Made by a program: the position numbers and the translations under genes. The notes under the pieces are model-generated. The model saw only the letters and a program-made list of their open reading frames with translations. It did not search any database and was not told where the DNA came from. Shown here piece by piece: positions 1 to 9,894 of a DNA stretch of 64,000 nucleotides; the first letter of the stretch is position 1, and each line of letters begins with the position of its first letter. Source of the stretch: Tridacna crocea (Eukaryota > Mollusca > Bivalvia > Cardiida > Cardiidae). The DNA is taken from the NCBI GenBank assembly GCA_943736015.1, contig OX031056.1, positions 70,521,277 through 70,585,276 of the forward strand, given 5' to 3'.

Positions 1-61
1 ACCCCGTTATACGGTATAAGAGAAGGGCATCTTGCATTCTAATCATGATTCTTTTCAAGAT

Positions 62-328
62 GGCCCGCCCGGGTGGCTCAGTGGTGAGCGTGTCAGACTT
101 ATGACCTGGTGGTTGTGAGTTCGATACCCGGTTGAGGCAAACTTTCTTTCCGGCGTATTTTCGCCTCTCACCTCTGCTGAAGCATGTGAGAAAAGTAGTC
201 GGTGGCTTTGGAAAGAAAGTAGTGTTAGTACTGGTATGAGATAGCCAGGAAACACGTGTGCGTCACTGACCGCCATGATATGACCTTAGCTGTTAAAGTG
301 GCGTTAAACCCCAACACAACCAACGAAT
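62..328 (+). mobile_element. tRNA-derived SINE (type 1)
   Basis: The head has an A-box-like GGTGGCTCAGTGGTGAGCG and a B-box GTTCGATACCC. The body is shared in reverse with 9679-9883. The tail ends TGGCGTTAAACCCCAACAC. No coding capacity. Confidence 0.8.
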
Positions 329-351
329 CTTTTCAAGATGACAAAATTTTC

Positions 352-546
352 CATTGGTCAGAATTGAAAGCAACTACAGACAACAAACCAAGTGTTACAT
401 AAAAATGAAATTTGTTTTCAGAGAGGTAGAAAGTATGGAAGGAAAAGGAAAAGAATGCTGGTTATCAACATTTTCTCCTTTTCTCCTCAGCTTTTTCAAA
501 ATTTCTGTTCCTTTGGGTCATGAAAACCTGTGATTGTGTAGTAGAG
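352..546 (-). mobile_element. Degenerate palindromic TTAA MITE
   Basis: Keeps the AATTGAAAGC...GACAACAAA subterminal block and a decayed GGAAAAGAATGCTGGTT hairpin. Termini are not clear. Confidence 0.6.
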
Positions 547-751
547 TTGATTTGCTACAATATTTTGGAAAAAATCCTTCCATCCTTTAGATGTCATCAA
601 TGTACCAGAGCATGTATAATGTTCCATTTTCAGGAAATTGGAGTTGTTATCTATGTATTGAAGAGTTCCATGGTGGAAAGAAACCAGCTGGAATGGTGTA
701 ACCTTGTACAGAGCAGCATTCTGTTTCTTCAATTTTGCAGCATATTGGATC

Positions 752-995
752 TTAACCCTTTACTACAGTGTAAAACTTGAGACTCTTTTCAAATTCAAAA
801 TATTTGCCCACAACAAAGTCGGCATTGGTTACAAATGAGCTTTAACTGCTCCGTGACGGGGCAGAAAACATTGTGGAAAAAAGAGAAAATGCTGGTTACC
901 AGCATTTTCTCTTTTTCCCACAAAGTTTTCAAAAGCCTTCTTTTGCAGGGATGTAAACACCCGATAAACACCCGAAATGACGTGGTAAAGGGTAA
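752..995 (-). mobile_element. Palindromic TTAA MITE
   Basis: Starts TTAACCCTTTACTACA and ends GTGGTAAAGGGTAA with the last TTAA mutated. The central hairpin is present with AAAGAG in place of AAGGAG on the left arm. Confidence 0.85.
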
Positions 996-1267
996 ATGCT
1001 GGACCAAACTGAATTATCCTTGTGTACAGTTTTTGAACATTTACCAGTGACACTTCTGGTATGCAAGTAGAAAATGTGTACTAAAACAAAGTTTGCAGGG
1101 AAAAAATATACTAGCACATAGAAAATTTGCTATCAGTGACATTTTTTTCATTGTGTACATTGAACTTTGTAATTGTAAAATGTACGTAACTATTCATGTA
1201 ATGTCAAAATTGAGTTTTTGTCCTTATTGTCCCTCTCTTCCCCCATGTATGAAATGTTGAGGTGATT

Positions 1268-1862
1268 GATTTGTTGCAATTTTCAACATTATTTCAGTTA
1301 TATCATGGCAGCTATAGCATCTATCCATGTTTTCCTTAAATTTCTTTTACTAGTGTTCTGCACAATATTGACTGATTGTATGGGGTTAAACTCATTACCA
1401 CACAATCCCTATTTTTGACGCCCCTGAAAAAGAAGCCTTTAGAAAACATCGTGGGAAAAGGAGAAAATGCTGATAACCAGCATTTTCTCCTTTTCCCACA
1501 ATGTTTTCTACCTTTTACAAAACGAATTTCAAATTTTCGGTCACTTTTATTTTGTCATCTGCAAATGTTTTTAATTTGCACAAACCTAAAATTTTGTCGT
1601 TTCGTAATGAGTTAATGCCATCTCAACATTATTTCAGTTAAATTATGGCAGCTATAGCATCTATCCATGTTTTCCTGCAGTTTGCTTTATTGGTGTTCTG
1701 CACAGTAGTCTTTCCAAGCCACTGGTGCTTTTCCATGTAACCATCACAGAAACGACTATCATCAACCCTTGGAAAGAGGTTAGGCGAGTGGGGGATTGAA
1801 TCAACAACCCTCAGTTCTTGAGTTCTGTATGCTACTGACTAAACTACTTGGGCTCAGATTTC
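1268..1862 (-). mobile_element. tRNA-SINE (type 2) fragments flanking a MITE
   Basis: 1285-1370 and 1622-1710 repeat the same SINE body (TTTCAGTTATATCATGGCAG and onward), with a complete MITE at 1386-1615 between them. The second piece runs to a tRNA-like head near 1860. Either two SINE copies or a local duplication. Confidence 0.6.
1386..1615 (+). mobile_element. Palindromic TTAA MITE within SINE sequence
   Basis: TTAAACTCATTACC to GTAATGAGTTAA, with both TTAA ends intact. The hairpin left arm has CATCGTGGG against CCCACAATG on the right. Confidence 0.9.
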
Positions 1863-2020
1863 GGGAGGAGAAGAAAATGATGGTAAGCAGCATTTTCTTC
1901 TTTTCCCACAATGTTTTCTGTCCTAATGTAGACAAATTGTATCACTGAAGACATTCTTAATTTGTTGTCTGCAAAAGCTTTCAGTTTTGATGAGACTAAC
2001 GTCTAGTCGTATGTAAACAG
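1858..2020 (+). mobile_element. MITE fragment lacking its left end
   Basis: The hairpin (AGAAAATGATGG with a decayed partner) and right subterminal TGTCTGCAAAAGCTTTCAG remain. The left end is lost against the SINE head. Confidence 0.6.
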
Positions 2021-2143
2021 TCAAAATTGCGGAGGCTCAGGTGAGCAACATAGCCCTTCCTGACCCTCTTGTTTTGGCCCAGCAGTTGGAAATGCCACTG
2101 AATTATGACACTGTCTCATCCATTGTCAAATCAAACATACATC

Positions 2144-2372
2144 TTAACCCTTTACTCCATAGATACTCATTTCTACGCATTACTTGTAGGAGCCTTTGGA
2201 AAACATTGTGACAAAAGGTGAAATTGCTCGTCACGAGCAATTTCACCTTTTGTCACAATGTTTTCTATGCTATCAAAAGGTGTCATATACACATAAAAAT
2301 CGGCTTCATCCTTGCTGTTATTTAGGGTCAATTTGATATACCATAGAAATGCCTTATGGGGTAAAGGGTTAA
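2144..2372 (+). mobile_element. Palindromic TTAA MITE, variant B (TTTACTCC end)
   Basis: TTAACCCTTTACTCC to GGGGTAAAGGGTTAA. Its subterminal sequence differs from the main family but it keeps the same design. The palindrome arms read GTGACAAAAGGTG and CACCTTTTGTCAC, so both arms changed together. It shares its right TTAA with the next copy. Confidence 0.9.
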
Positions 2373-2595
2373 CCCTTTACCACACAAGCCCGACTTATCG
2401 ACCCTGAAGTAGAAGCCTTTTGAAAACATTGTGGGAAATGGAGAAAATGCTGGTAACCAGCATTTTCTCCTTTTCCCACAATGTTTTCTACCCTTTCCAA
2501 AACAAATTTTAATTTGTCAGTCACTCTTGTTGTGCTGTCTCCAAATGCTTTCAATTTGGACTGGTCTAAAATTTTGTTGTTTGGTAAAGAGTTAA
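2369..2595 (+). mobile_element. Palindromic TTAA MITE abutting variant B
   Basis: Begins at the TTAA (2369-2372) that ends the previous element and closes GGTAAAGAGTTAA. Hairpin intact. Confidence 0.9.
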
Positions 2596-2629
2596 ACTTT
2601 GCGAACTATCTTAAATGTAACATCCCATT

Positions 2630-2705
2630 TAACTGTTCACCGAACAATTCCTGGTTTTTATGACCCTCAGATAGAGGCCTTTTTAAAACATCGTGAGGGA
2701 TTGCC
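2630..2705 (+). mobile_element. MITE left-end fragment
   Basis: CAATTCCTGGTTTTTATGACCC through a partial left arm (AAACATCGTGAGGG). The rest is missing. Confidence 0.5.
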
Positions 2706-2916
2706 AAGACCCTCATGTACCATTCAGACATGGACAATAAAGTTTAGAAAAAAAAAAAACGATATAGAACAAAACTGTTAAGACCGAATAAGACAACCAG
2801 GCATATATTAGAAATGGCCCCCTTCAGACCTGCAAAAATGAGTACATGCTGTATCAAGTACATGTAGCCTTAAGCTTTATCGTAAAAACACAAGATTCTT
2901 TTAGTTTTAACTTTAA

Positions 2917-3130
2917 AAGCCCACATGGTGTCCGTGGTCGTGAGGTAGAGCATCGTCCTCGTAACCAAAAGGTCCTGAGTTCGATTCCCGGGAGCTGATG
3001 TCAACTTTGGAATTTTTCATCGGCCCACACATTCGGTGCAAGTACTGGTGTAGTTCCCAGGAAGCAGAATTGAGAGAGATTAGTATAAGTTGTCGGAACT
3101 TGTTTCTCAATTATGAAAAATAAATATGTT
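2917..3130 (+). mobile_element. tRNA-derived SINE (type 3)
   Basis: B-box-like GAGTTCGATTCCC with a weak A-box upstream, a unique body, and an A-rich tail ending AAAAATAAATATG. This family is not otherwise seen in the window. Confidence 0.6.
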
Positions 3131-3237
3131 TAAACTAAAACTTGGTACCCCTGAGCTTGGGCAAATTTTTAGAGGACAAAAATTGGAACATTCAAGTATC
3201 GTGGTTAGAGGTCCAGTACAGGGATATGCTGAATTTG

Positions 3238-3341
3238 GAATGGTTTAGCCAATCAAAAGTTGTGTTGCTTACAGATTTAGAAAATTCTGGAGAATAAGAC
3301 AAAGAATGTTCTTAAGAATTGTTGGTGAATACGGGCCCAGA
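3238..3341 (-). mobile_element. Half copy of the GGGCCC palindromic MITE
   Basis: GGTTTAGCCAATC to GGTGAATACGGGCCC matches one arm of the elements at 44422-44617 and 49930-50127. The other arm is absent. Confidence 0.7.
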
Positions 3342-3770
3342 GCTTTTGGAAACAAGAAGAATTTTAGACTTTACAAACAACGAGCCCATGTAAATATGGA
3401 GACCCCAGGGGTTGGGCTAAGTTTGATTCCAGGGCTTTAATTGAAAGTACAAATTTGAAGAATTTTGTTAGTTGTCCATTACTAGAAGCTACATGTTGCC
3501 ATAAGAACCAGAGCTTTTACTTTGAGGGATTTCTATGGAAGAGCATAGCAATATTTTTTCTGTAAAGTTTGGGCAAAATTGGCTTGTAATTTCAGAGAAG
3601 ATGATGTTTGAAAAAGAGTAATGTAACTTTTTCCAACACAAGGGGGTAGACTTGTACAAATTGATAGCATTTGAAGGCAAATAATTCACTGTTTCTCAAA
3701 AGTTGATTTCTAAATTTGAAATTTTAGAAAACATTTTGGGGAAAGGCATGTTCCTAGCTCGAATACAATC
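3342..3770. repeat. Dispersed bivalve-type repeat, related to 21330-22240
   Basis: Contains AACGAGCCCATGTAAA, GACCCCAGG and a TTTCAGAGAAGATGATGTTTG block, which recur in the same order in the longer repeat at 20893-22240. No gene seen. Confidence 0.5.
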
Positions 3771-3923
3771 ATAATGATGATTCTGTATGGACCAACATTT
3801 TTACACGTGGCATGAAAAAAAAAAAACCCAGATTCTGCTCTTTTTTGAGGGGGTACATCTTATTGCAAAAAATGATGACAAAATAACAATATTTCAGTCC
3901 AAAAATCATGCTTTTTCCATTAA

Positions 3924-4150
3924 TTAACCCTTTACTCCATAGATACTCATTTTGACATATCAACAACAGATAGCTTTTGAAAACATTGTGGGAAAAGGCG
4001 AAATTGCTCGTAACGAGCAATTTCTCCTTTTCCCACAATGTTTTCCACTCAATCAGATATTTGTATCCACATTCGTCCATATTTTTGACATCATAACTAT
4101 ATTTGCTGCTGAATGGAAGAGCCTCAAATTGGTAAAACAGGTAAAAGGTG
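3924..4150 (+). mobile_element. Palindromic TTAA MITE, variant B/main hybrid
   Basis: Left end TTAACCCTTTACTCC as in variant B. The hairpin core GAAATTGCTCG/CGAGCAATTTC replaces GAAAATGCTGG. The right end is decayed. Confidence 0.75.
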
Positions 4151-4159
4151 AATCCTTTC

Positions 4160-4255
4160 CCACACTATCCCAAGTTTTCTTACAATGTTTTCAAAAGCAT
4201 TCTCTCTTGGGGTTGTTAACACTAAAGTCTTGGAACTTTGTGGTAAAAAGGTAAA
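4160..4255 (-). mobile_element. MITE half copy
   Basis: Only the right palindrome arm and one terminus (GTGGTAAAAAGGTAAA) are kept. Confidence 0.55.
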
Positions 4256-4332
4256 TGTGTTGACAGACAAAGGACACACAGCCGTGACATAAGCTTTTTG
4301 GCCATTTGCAGGCACACTGATACCGTTTTTGA

Positions 4333-4656
4333 TTGATTTATTGATTGTATGGTGTTTAATGCCGTTTTCAACAGTATTTCATTTATATCATGGTAGTCAG
4401 TGCACCTATCCATGCGTTCCTGGAGTTTCTTTCACCAGTACTTCGCACAATTCTCTTTCCAAGCCACTGGCTGCTTTCCCACATGATCATCATTGAAACA
4501 ATGGTCAGCCGTGGAAGAGGAATGAATCCTGCCGCAGTGACTATCATCAGTCCTCGGAAAGAAATTGGCCAGGCAAAGGGCCACAGCCAGGGATTGAACT
4601 CTAGACGCCGTTTTCTTAAGTCCTGCGCGCTACCACCTGAGCTACGGGGGCTTGGC
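4333..4656 (-). mobile_element. tRNA-derived SINE (type 2), near full length, with target duplication
   Basis: On the minus strand the head reads GTAGCTCAGGTGGTAGCGCG (A-box) and GAGTTCAATCCC (B-box), and the tail ends ACACCATACAATCAATAAAT. GATACCGTTTTTGA (4319-4332) and GATACCATTTTTGA (4657-4670) flank it as a 14-bp target duplication with one mismatch, the mark of LINE-driven insertion. Confidence 0.88.
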
Positions 4657-4688
4657 GATACCATTTTTGAATAATTAGTAATATTTAG

Positions 4689-4915
4689 TTAACCCTTTCC
4701 CAAACGATAAATTTTGGACCCTTCCAAACCGAAAGAGTTTGCGGACGACAATTTTGTATTTGGAGAAAATGGCAGAAAGTTCTCAAAAAGGGTAGAAAAC
4801 ACTGTGGGAAAAGGAGAAATTGCTCGTTACGAGCAATTTTCTCCTATTCCCTCAGTGTTTTCAAAAGACTTGCTGCAGACACGTAAAAACCAGGGCTTGT
4901 TTGGGAAAGGGTTAA
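4689..4915 (-). mobile_element. Palindromic TTAA MITE, variant C
   Basis: TTAACCCTTTCCCAAACG to TTTGGGAAAGGGTTAA. Hairpin core AAATTGCTCG, with ACACTGTGGG and a matching CAGTGTT, so the arms changed together. Confidence 0.88.
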
Positions 4916-4988
4916 GTTATTTTTGGAAAGAACAAAACTGATAAAGAGAGACAGACCACATGCTTGCTCCTGGCTTGAATGCAATCAT

Positions 4989-5069
4989 ATCGTCGGTTTA
5001 CTTCAAAAACCTCGTAGCTACAGCTTGTTTCAAGCTGTAGTTACAAGGTTTTTGAAGTACACTGACGAT
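4989..5069. repeat. 81-bp imperfect palindrome (hairpin element)
   Basis: ATCGTCGGTTTACTTC pairs with GAAGTACACTGACGAT and TACAGCTTG with AAGCTGTAG. A second copy lies at 40900-40986. Confidence 0.8.
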
Positions 5070-5248
5070 CTGCTATTCTGTGTTTGATGTTCGAGATGTA
5101 TTTGTATGGACTAAGACTGTTATGCATTACCGTACATCAAAACATATACTCAAATTCTGCTCTTCTTTCGGTTACATCTTATTTTATTACAAAAATCATT
5201 ACAAAATAACATTCATAATATTTCAGTAAAAAAATCATGCTTTTTCCA

Positions 5249-5410
5249 TTAAACTTTTCCCACACAATCCCGAGTTTTAACAACCCTGAGAAAGACAGCT
5301 TTTGAAAATATTGTGGGAAAAGGAGAAAATGCTGGTAACCAGCATTTTCTCCTTTTCCCACAAGATTTTCGTCTTTTCCAAAATTAATTCCAACTTTTTT
5401 GTCAATTTTT
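5249..5410 (+). mobile_element. MITE, right end missing
   Basis: TTAAACTTTTCCCACAC start and full hairpin, then the match to the family stops near 5410. Confidence 0.75.
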
Positions 5411-6035
5411 AGAAGGCGAGATTTTCATTCTCGCCTTCATATGTCAGCGCTCGGCAGTTTATTGCAAATGCCTCCAAACAGCATTATCAAAACGTCATTC
5501 AAATAGTTCGATACTTCTCGAGTGTATTAGAACAAAATAATTGCGAGACCATTGTACATTTAATCAGAACAGCAAGAAGAAACTTCAAGTTTCTAGAAGG
5601 AATGAAATAGAATTCTTTAAAAGCATCGTTTTTTTGACAAATGCAAAATACTTTGGATCAATTCATTGATATATTCACGTTGCTACAGCAACAAATAAAC
5701 CGTAGCTATTGTGAGCCAGTCAAAAGCTACTAACATGACGTCATTCGGACTTACTTCCATTTCACAACGCTCAACAACTAACCAGTGGGATCGTATATAT
5801 AAATTTAAGATCCCTGAACTAACCAATCGGATAGCTTCTTTGAATGACGTATCGCTGATAGACCTCTTTTGTGATTGGTACTATCAGATCTCAAGCTAGG
5901 ATTTCTCAAGTTCAATACCCATGGCAAGAACAATCCCAAATAAAACTTGAAGCCACAAATGTAGATCAAACCCAAGACTCCTGGCTTACCAACCCTTCTC
6001 TTTCTTCATAGATTGGCAAGACCGTACAAAATATG
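5411..6035. other. Unique-looking sequence, nothing recognised
   Basis: No repeat family seen elsewhere in the window and no convincing exon. The short plus ORF at 5711-5899 has no recognisable feature. Confidence 0.4.
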
Positions 6036-6372
6036 AATTTCTCCTTTTCCCACAATGTTTTCTACCTTGCTTTGAAACAAATTTTCTATGTTTGATTTAC
6101 TTTTGTCATCTTCATGTGCTCTGAATTTGGACCGGTCTAAAAATTTTGTTTACCAAACAATAAAAATTTACACTAGTCTAAATTCGAAAAAAAGGACCAG
6201 ACGACAAAATAATTGTGACTGAAAAATTGAAATTTGGTTTGGGAAGGGTAGAAAATATTGTGTTGAAAGGAAATAATGCTGGTTACCAGCATTTTCTCCT
6301 TTTCCCACAATGTTTTTAAAAGTCTTCTTTCTCAGGGTCATTAAAAGTCGGCATTGTGTGGTAAAGGGTTAA
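6036..6372. mobile_element. Right half of a plus MITE joined to a complete minus MITE
   Basis: 6036-6147 is a right half in plus orientation. 6147-6372 is a complete minus copy ending GGTAAAGGGTTAA. They meet at their GTTTACCAAAC-type ends without a clear TTAA. Confidence 0.75.
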
Positions 6373-6446
6373 GACAAATGGTTTCATGTATTTACTCAGT
6401 GTCCAAAGCATGCAAGGCTTGGGATTTGTTGTTCTTGTCAACCCTC

Positions 6447-6685
6447 GAATTTTGTACCCCACTTCAAAATTTTAGACTGGCCTAAATTTGAAAGCAAATG
6501 CAGACGACAGTTTAATTGTTACACAAATTAGAGACTTTTCTTGGCAAGGGTTAAAAACATTGTGGGGAAAAGTGGAAAATCTTGGTCACCAGCATTTCCT
6601 CCTTTTTCAACATTGTTTTTAAACCCTTTTTCATAGGTACGGACATCATAAAAAAAAAGTATTGTATAATGTGGTTAATGGTTAA
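6447..6685 (-). mobile_element. Diverged palindromic TTAA MITE
   Basis: AAAATTTTAGACTGGCC subterminal block, hairpin with several mismatches, right end GGTTAATGGTTAA. Confidence 0.7.
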
Positions 6686-6801
6686 CTGCACGAAATTCTC
6701 ACTTTCATGAAACCTGCCCCTCCTTTTGTATCCAGTGTGATGGGCTGGGCGTATCTGGATGAATCTATTTATGTTGAATGGGTTTAACTCTTTCAGTGCA
6801 T

Positions 6802-7076
6802 TTGACCCTTTACCTTACAACAACAAAAAAATAAACTTGTCCAAATTGAAGGTATTTGCAAAAAAATAACTTAAATGTTTCTCAATTTATGGAAGTTTGC
6901 TTTGATAGAATAGAAAACAATGTGGAAAAAGGAGAAAATGCTGGTTACCAGCATTTTCTCCTTTTCCCACAATGTTTTCAAAAACTTTCTGTTCACTGAT
7001 AAAATTTATTATTGTAATGTAAAGGAGCATTTTCTCCTTTTTCTCACAATGTTTTCTCTAAAATTTGTGAGGGTTA
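6802..7076 (-). mobile_element. Palindromic MITE followed by an extra half hairpin
   Basis: TTGACCCTTTACC start and full hairpin up to 7025, then a second GGAGCATTTTCTCC...CACAATGTTTTCT arm ending GGGTTAA at 7076. Confidence 0.7.
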
Positions 7077-7159
7077 AGCAGTCAGTCCATTTAACTTGAA
7101 AGGTTCCATTTATTTTGCAGTGTTAAATTCTACCCCTGGAACAGTTCACTTTATTGAAT

Positions 7160-8300
7160 AAATCTTTTTCCAATTTCTGAAATGTGGAAGAGTTCATTTA
7201 TTGTTTACCCGTTCAGACTACAAAAAACTTGAACTTGACCAAATTCTATGCTTTTGACATAAAAAAAAAAAATTGGAAGAGTCCAATAATTAAAGTTAAG
7301 TTGGAAGAGTCCATTCTTTCTAAATTTATAGCTTACTCTTCATTGAATTTGGAAGAGTCCATTATATTCATTTACAGTTTTTTTTTACAGAAGAGTCCAT
7401 TTCACTTTTTGTCTGGTCTCACTATCCACTGAAATTGGAAGAGTCTATTATTTATTTTCATTTTTTTTTTTTTTTAAATATGGAAGAGTCCATTCTATTT
7501 ATTTTTTGGGGGGTCTAATCATTCATTCAATTTGGAAGAGTCCATTTCATTTTGAACAAGTTTTAGTATAGAAATTATTGAAATTGGAAGAGTCTATTGT
7601 TTATTTTCAGTTTATTTTTAAAATATGGAAGAGTCTATTATACTCATTTTTTGGGGGTCTCATCATTCATTCAATTTGGAAGAGTCGATTTCATTTTGAT
7701 CAAGTTTCAGTATAGAAATTATTGAAATTGGAAGAGTCCATTCTAGCTTTTTTCAATTTCCATTGCTTATCATTGAATTTGGAACAGTCCATTCCATTAA
7801 AATGCAGTTTCTCATCATTCTTTGAATTCGGACTAGTCCATTTCATAGAAAAATTTCATTTCTCTTACAATTTCTGAATTTAGAAGAGTCCATTATTAAC
7901 TTTGGGTTATTTTTTTTTTATCTTTCAAGCTGGAAGAGTCCATTTTAAATTTATTCTGTTGTCTTGGAATTCATTGAATTTGGAAGGGTCCACTTAATTT
8001 TATCTGACATTTTCTCTAAAAATCAAATATTCTGGAAGAGTCCATTTAATATATTTCTAGTTCTTTTACAAATCATTGAATTTTGGAAAGTCCATTTCAT
8101 TAACAAGTGAATTAATTTGGATGAATCCATTCAATCATGTTTAAGACCTCTTACAATTAACTGAAATTGGAAGAGTCCATTTATTTTCAGTGAGCTTATT
8201 TTTTAAAAATCTATCCCAGTTGCCTTTTTTCCCCGCTTTGGAAAAATGATGTTTTAATTTCTTAGATTTGGATGAGTCTACTTATTCTGGATTTATTTTT
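7160..8300. repeat. GGAAGAGTCC minisatellite, about 22 irregular units
   Basis: The motif (T)TGGAAGAGTCCATT recurs every 40-60 bp on a T-rich background. A higher-order repeat of about 145 bp is visible (7520-7590 against 7665-7735). The similar ATTTGGACAGGTCCAT blocks in decayed MITEs just downstream (about 9140-9215, 9390-9410) suggest it grew from a MITE subterminal segment. Confidence 0.85.
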
Positions 8301-8411
8301 CTCTCTCTTTTTTTTAACCCTTCGCATAGTAGCTTGTAAACGTCTGATATTTGAACAAACCATATACTACACTGTAAAATCTTAGACTTGCCCACTTGGG
8401 AAGCATGTACT

Positions 8412-8638
8412 GATGACCCTTTACCACACAATGACTTTTTTCACCCCTGAAAGGGAAGGCTTCTGAAAACATTGTGAGAAAAGGAGAAAATGCTGGTTGC
8501 CAGCATTTTCTCCTTTTCCCAAAATGTTTTCTATCCTATGAAAGAAAAATCTTTTTATATGAGCCACATTGAAACTTTCATCAGCAAATGCTTTCAATTG
8601 GGACTGGTCTAACATTTGTTTGTGTGGTAAAGGGTTGA
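8412..8638 (+). mobile_element. Palindromic MITE
   Basis: ACCCTTTACCACACAA to GTGGTAAAGGGTTGA. The hairpin is nearly perfect, and the TTAA ends are mutated on both sides. Confidence 0.82.
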
Positions 8639-8639
8639 A

Positions 8640-8772
8640 AAAATGCTCCAAAGATGGAAAGCTTTTTTGAAATGATGGAAAACACTGTGGGCGAAGGAGA
8701 AAATGCTGTTAAACAGATCTCCTATTCCATCAATGATCTTGGTTGGAAAAACACTACGATTGTAATGGGTTA
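8640..8772 (-). mobile_element. Decayed MITE fragment
   Basis: Left arm GAAAACACTGTGGG with a damaged centre, ending GTAATGGGTTAG. Confidence 0.55.
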
Positions 8773-8963
8773 GTTCATTTTGGAAAAATAAGACAGACAT
8801 AGATTTAAGACACAGGCATACATTTATTTACGATTTGTGTATACAGTACCTAATCATGACAATACAACAATGGCATACATTTCATTGTTTTCTTTGCATT
8901 GGTGTTTATTTTAGAACGTGAGTGAATGTCAAATGTTTGTTGGGCCAGTCCAAATATTTTCCC

Positions 8964-9430
8964 TTTATACCTTCACCACACAATACCAGGTTTTTACAAT
9001 ATCGAAAAAGAAGACTTTGGAAACTATTGTGGGAAAAGGTGAAAATGCTGCATATTCTCCATTTTCCCAAAAATTTTTTCCCCTCAGCGACTGAATTTCA
9101 ATGTTTAATTCATGTTAATTTTGTTACTGCATGTGCTTTGACTTTGGACAGGTCCATAACGTTGTCTTCTAAGAAAGATATAACTGTGTATACATGTATT
9201 GGATAGGTCCATTTGATTATTATGTGCCTGACAAAATATTGTGACATTCTTGCAGTTTGCATTTTTCATATTCCCACAATATTTTCGAAAGAAAAAAAAA
9301 ATTACATATGCACCCCTCACAACATTTTCTTTCTCTCATTGACTAAATTTCAGTGTTAGATTCATGTTCACTCTGTCATGTGGAAGCGCTTTGAGTTTGG
9401 GCAGGTCCATAATTTTGTTGTCTGATAGTG
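8964..9430 (+). mobile_element. Two decayed MITE copies in series
   Basis: 8964-9175 has a recognisable left end and a shortened hairpin. 9180-9430 keeps only the right arm and the CTTTGAGTTTGGGCAGGTCC subterminal block. Confidence 0.55.
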
Positions 9431-9438
9431 ATATAATT

Positions 9439-9657
9439 TTAACCCTGTACCAAACCACAAAATTTTAGACTGGTCAAAATTGAAAGCACTTTCAGACAAG
9501 AAAATAAACATAACTCAAAAATTGAAATTTCTTTCCAGCAGGGTAGAAAACATTGTGGGTAAAAGGAGAAAATGCATTTTCTCCTTTTCCCACAATGTTT
9601 TTAAAAGGATTCTATCTCTAGGTCGCAAAAGCCAGGGATTGTTTCGGAAAGGGTTAA
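9439..9657 (-). mobile_element. Palindromic TTAA MITE with shortened hairpin tip
   Basis: TTAACCCTGTACCAAACC to CGGAAAGGGTTAA. The CTGGTTACCAG tip is lost, leaving GAGAAAATGCATTTTCTC, still a perfect palindrome. Confidence 0.85.
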
Positions 9658-9678
9658 GATACTGGATAGGGGTCTAGG

Positions 9679-9883
9679 TTGGTTGTATTGTGGTTTAACG
9701 CCACTTTAACAGCTAAGGTCATATCATGGCGGTCGGTGACGCGCATGTGTTTCCTGGCTTTCTCACACCAGTACTAACACAACTTTCTTTCCAAAGCCAC
9801 CAACTTCTTTTCTCACATGCTTCAGCAGAGGCGAGAGGCGAAAATATGCCGGAAAGAAAGTTCGCCTCATCCAGGTATCGAAT
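9679..9883 (-). mobile_element. 5'-truncated SINE (type 1) with 16-bp target duplication
   Basis: Reverse complement of the 3' part of 62-328, cut just inside the B-box. TGGATAGGGGTCTAGG (9663-9678) and TGGATAGGGGCCTAGG (9884-9899) flank it. Confidence 0.85.
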
Positions 9884-9894
9884 TGGATAGGGGC

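Noticed and set aside
7184..7432. 82-codon plus ORF in the GGAAGAGTCC minisatellite
   Set aside because: Its repeats follow the minisatellite period and the composition is that of T-rich repeat DNA.
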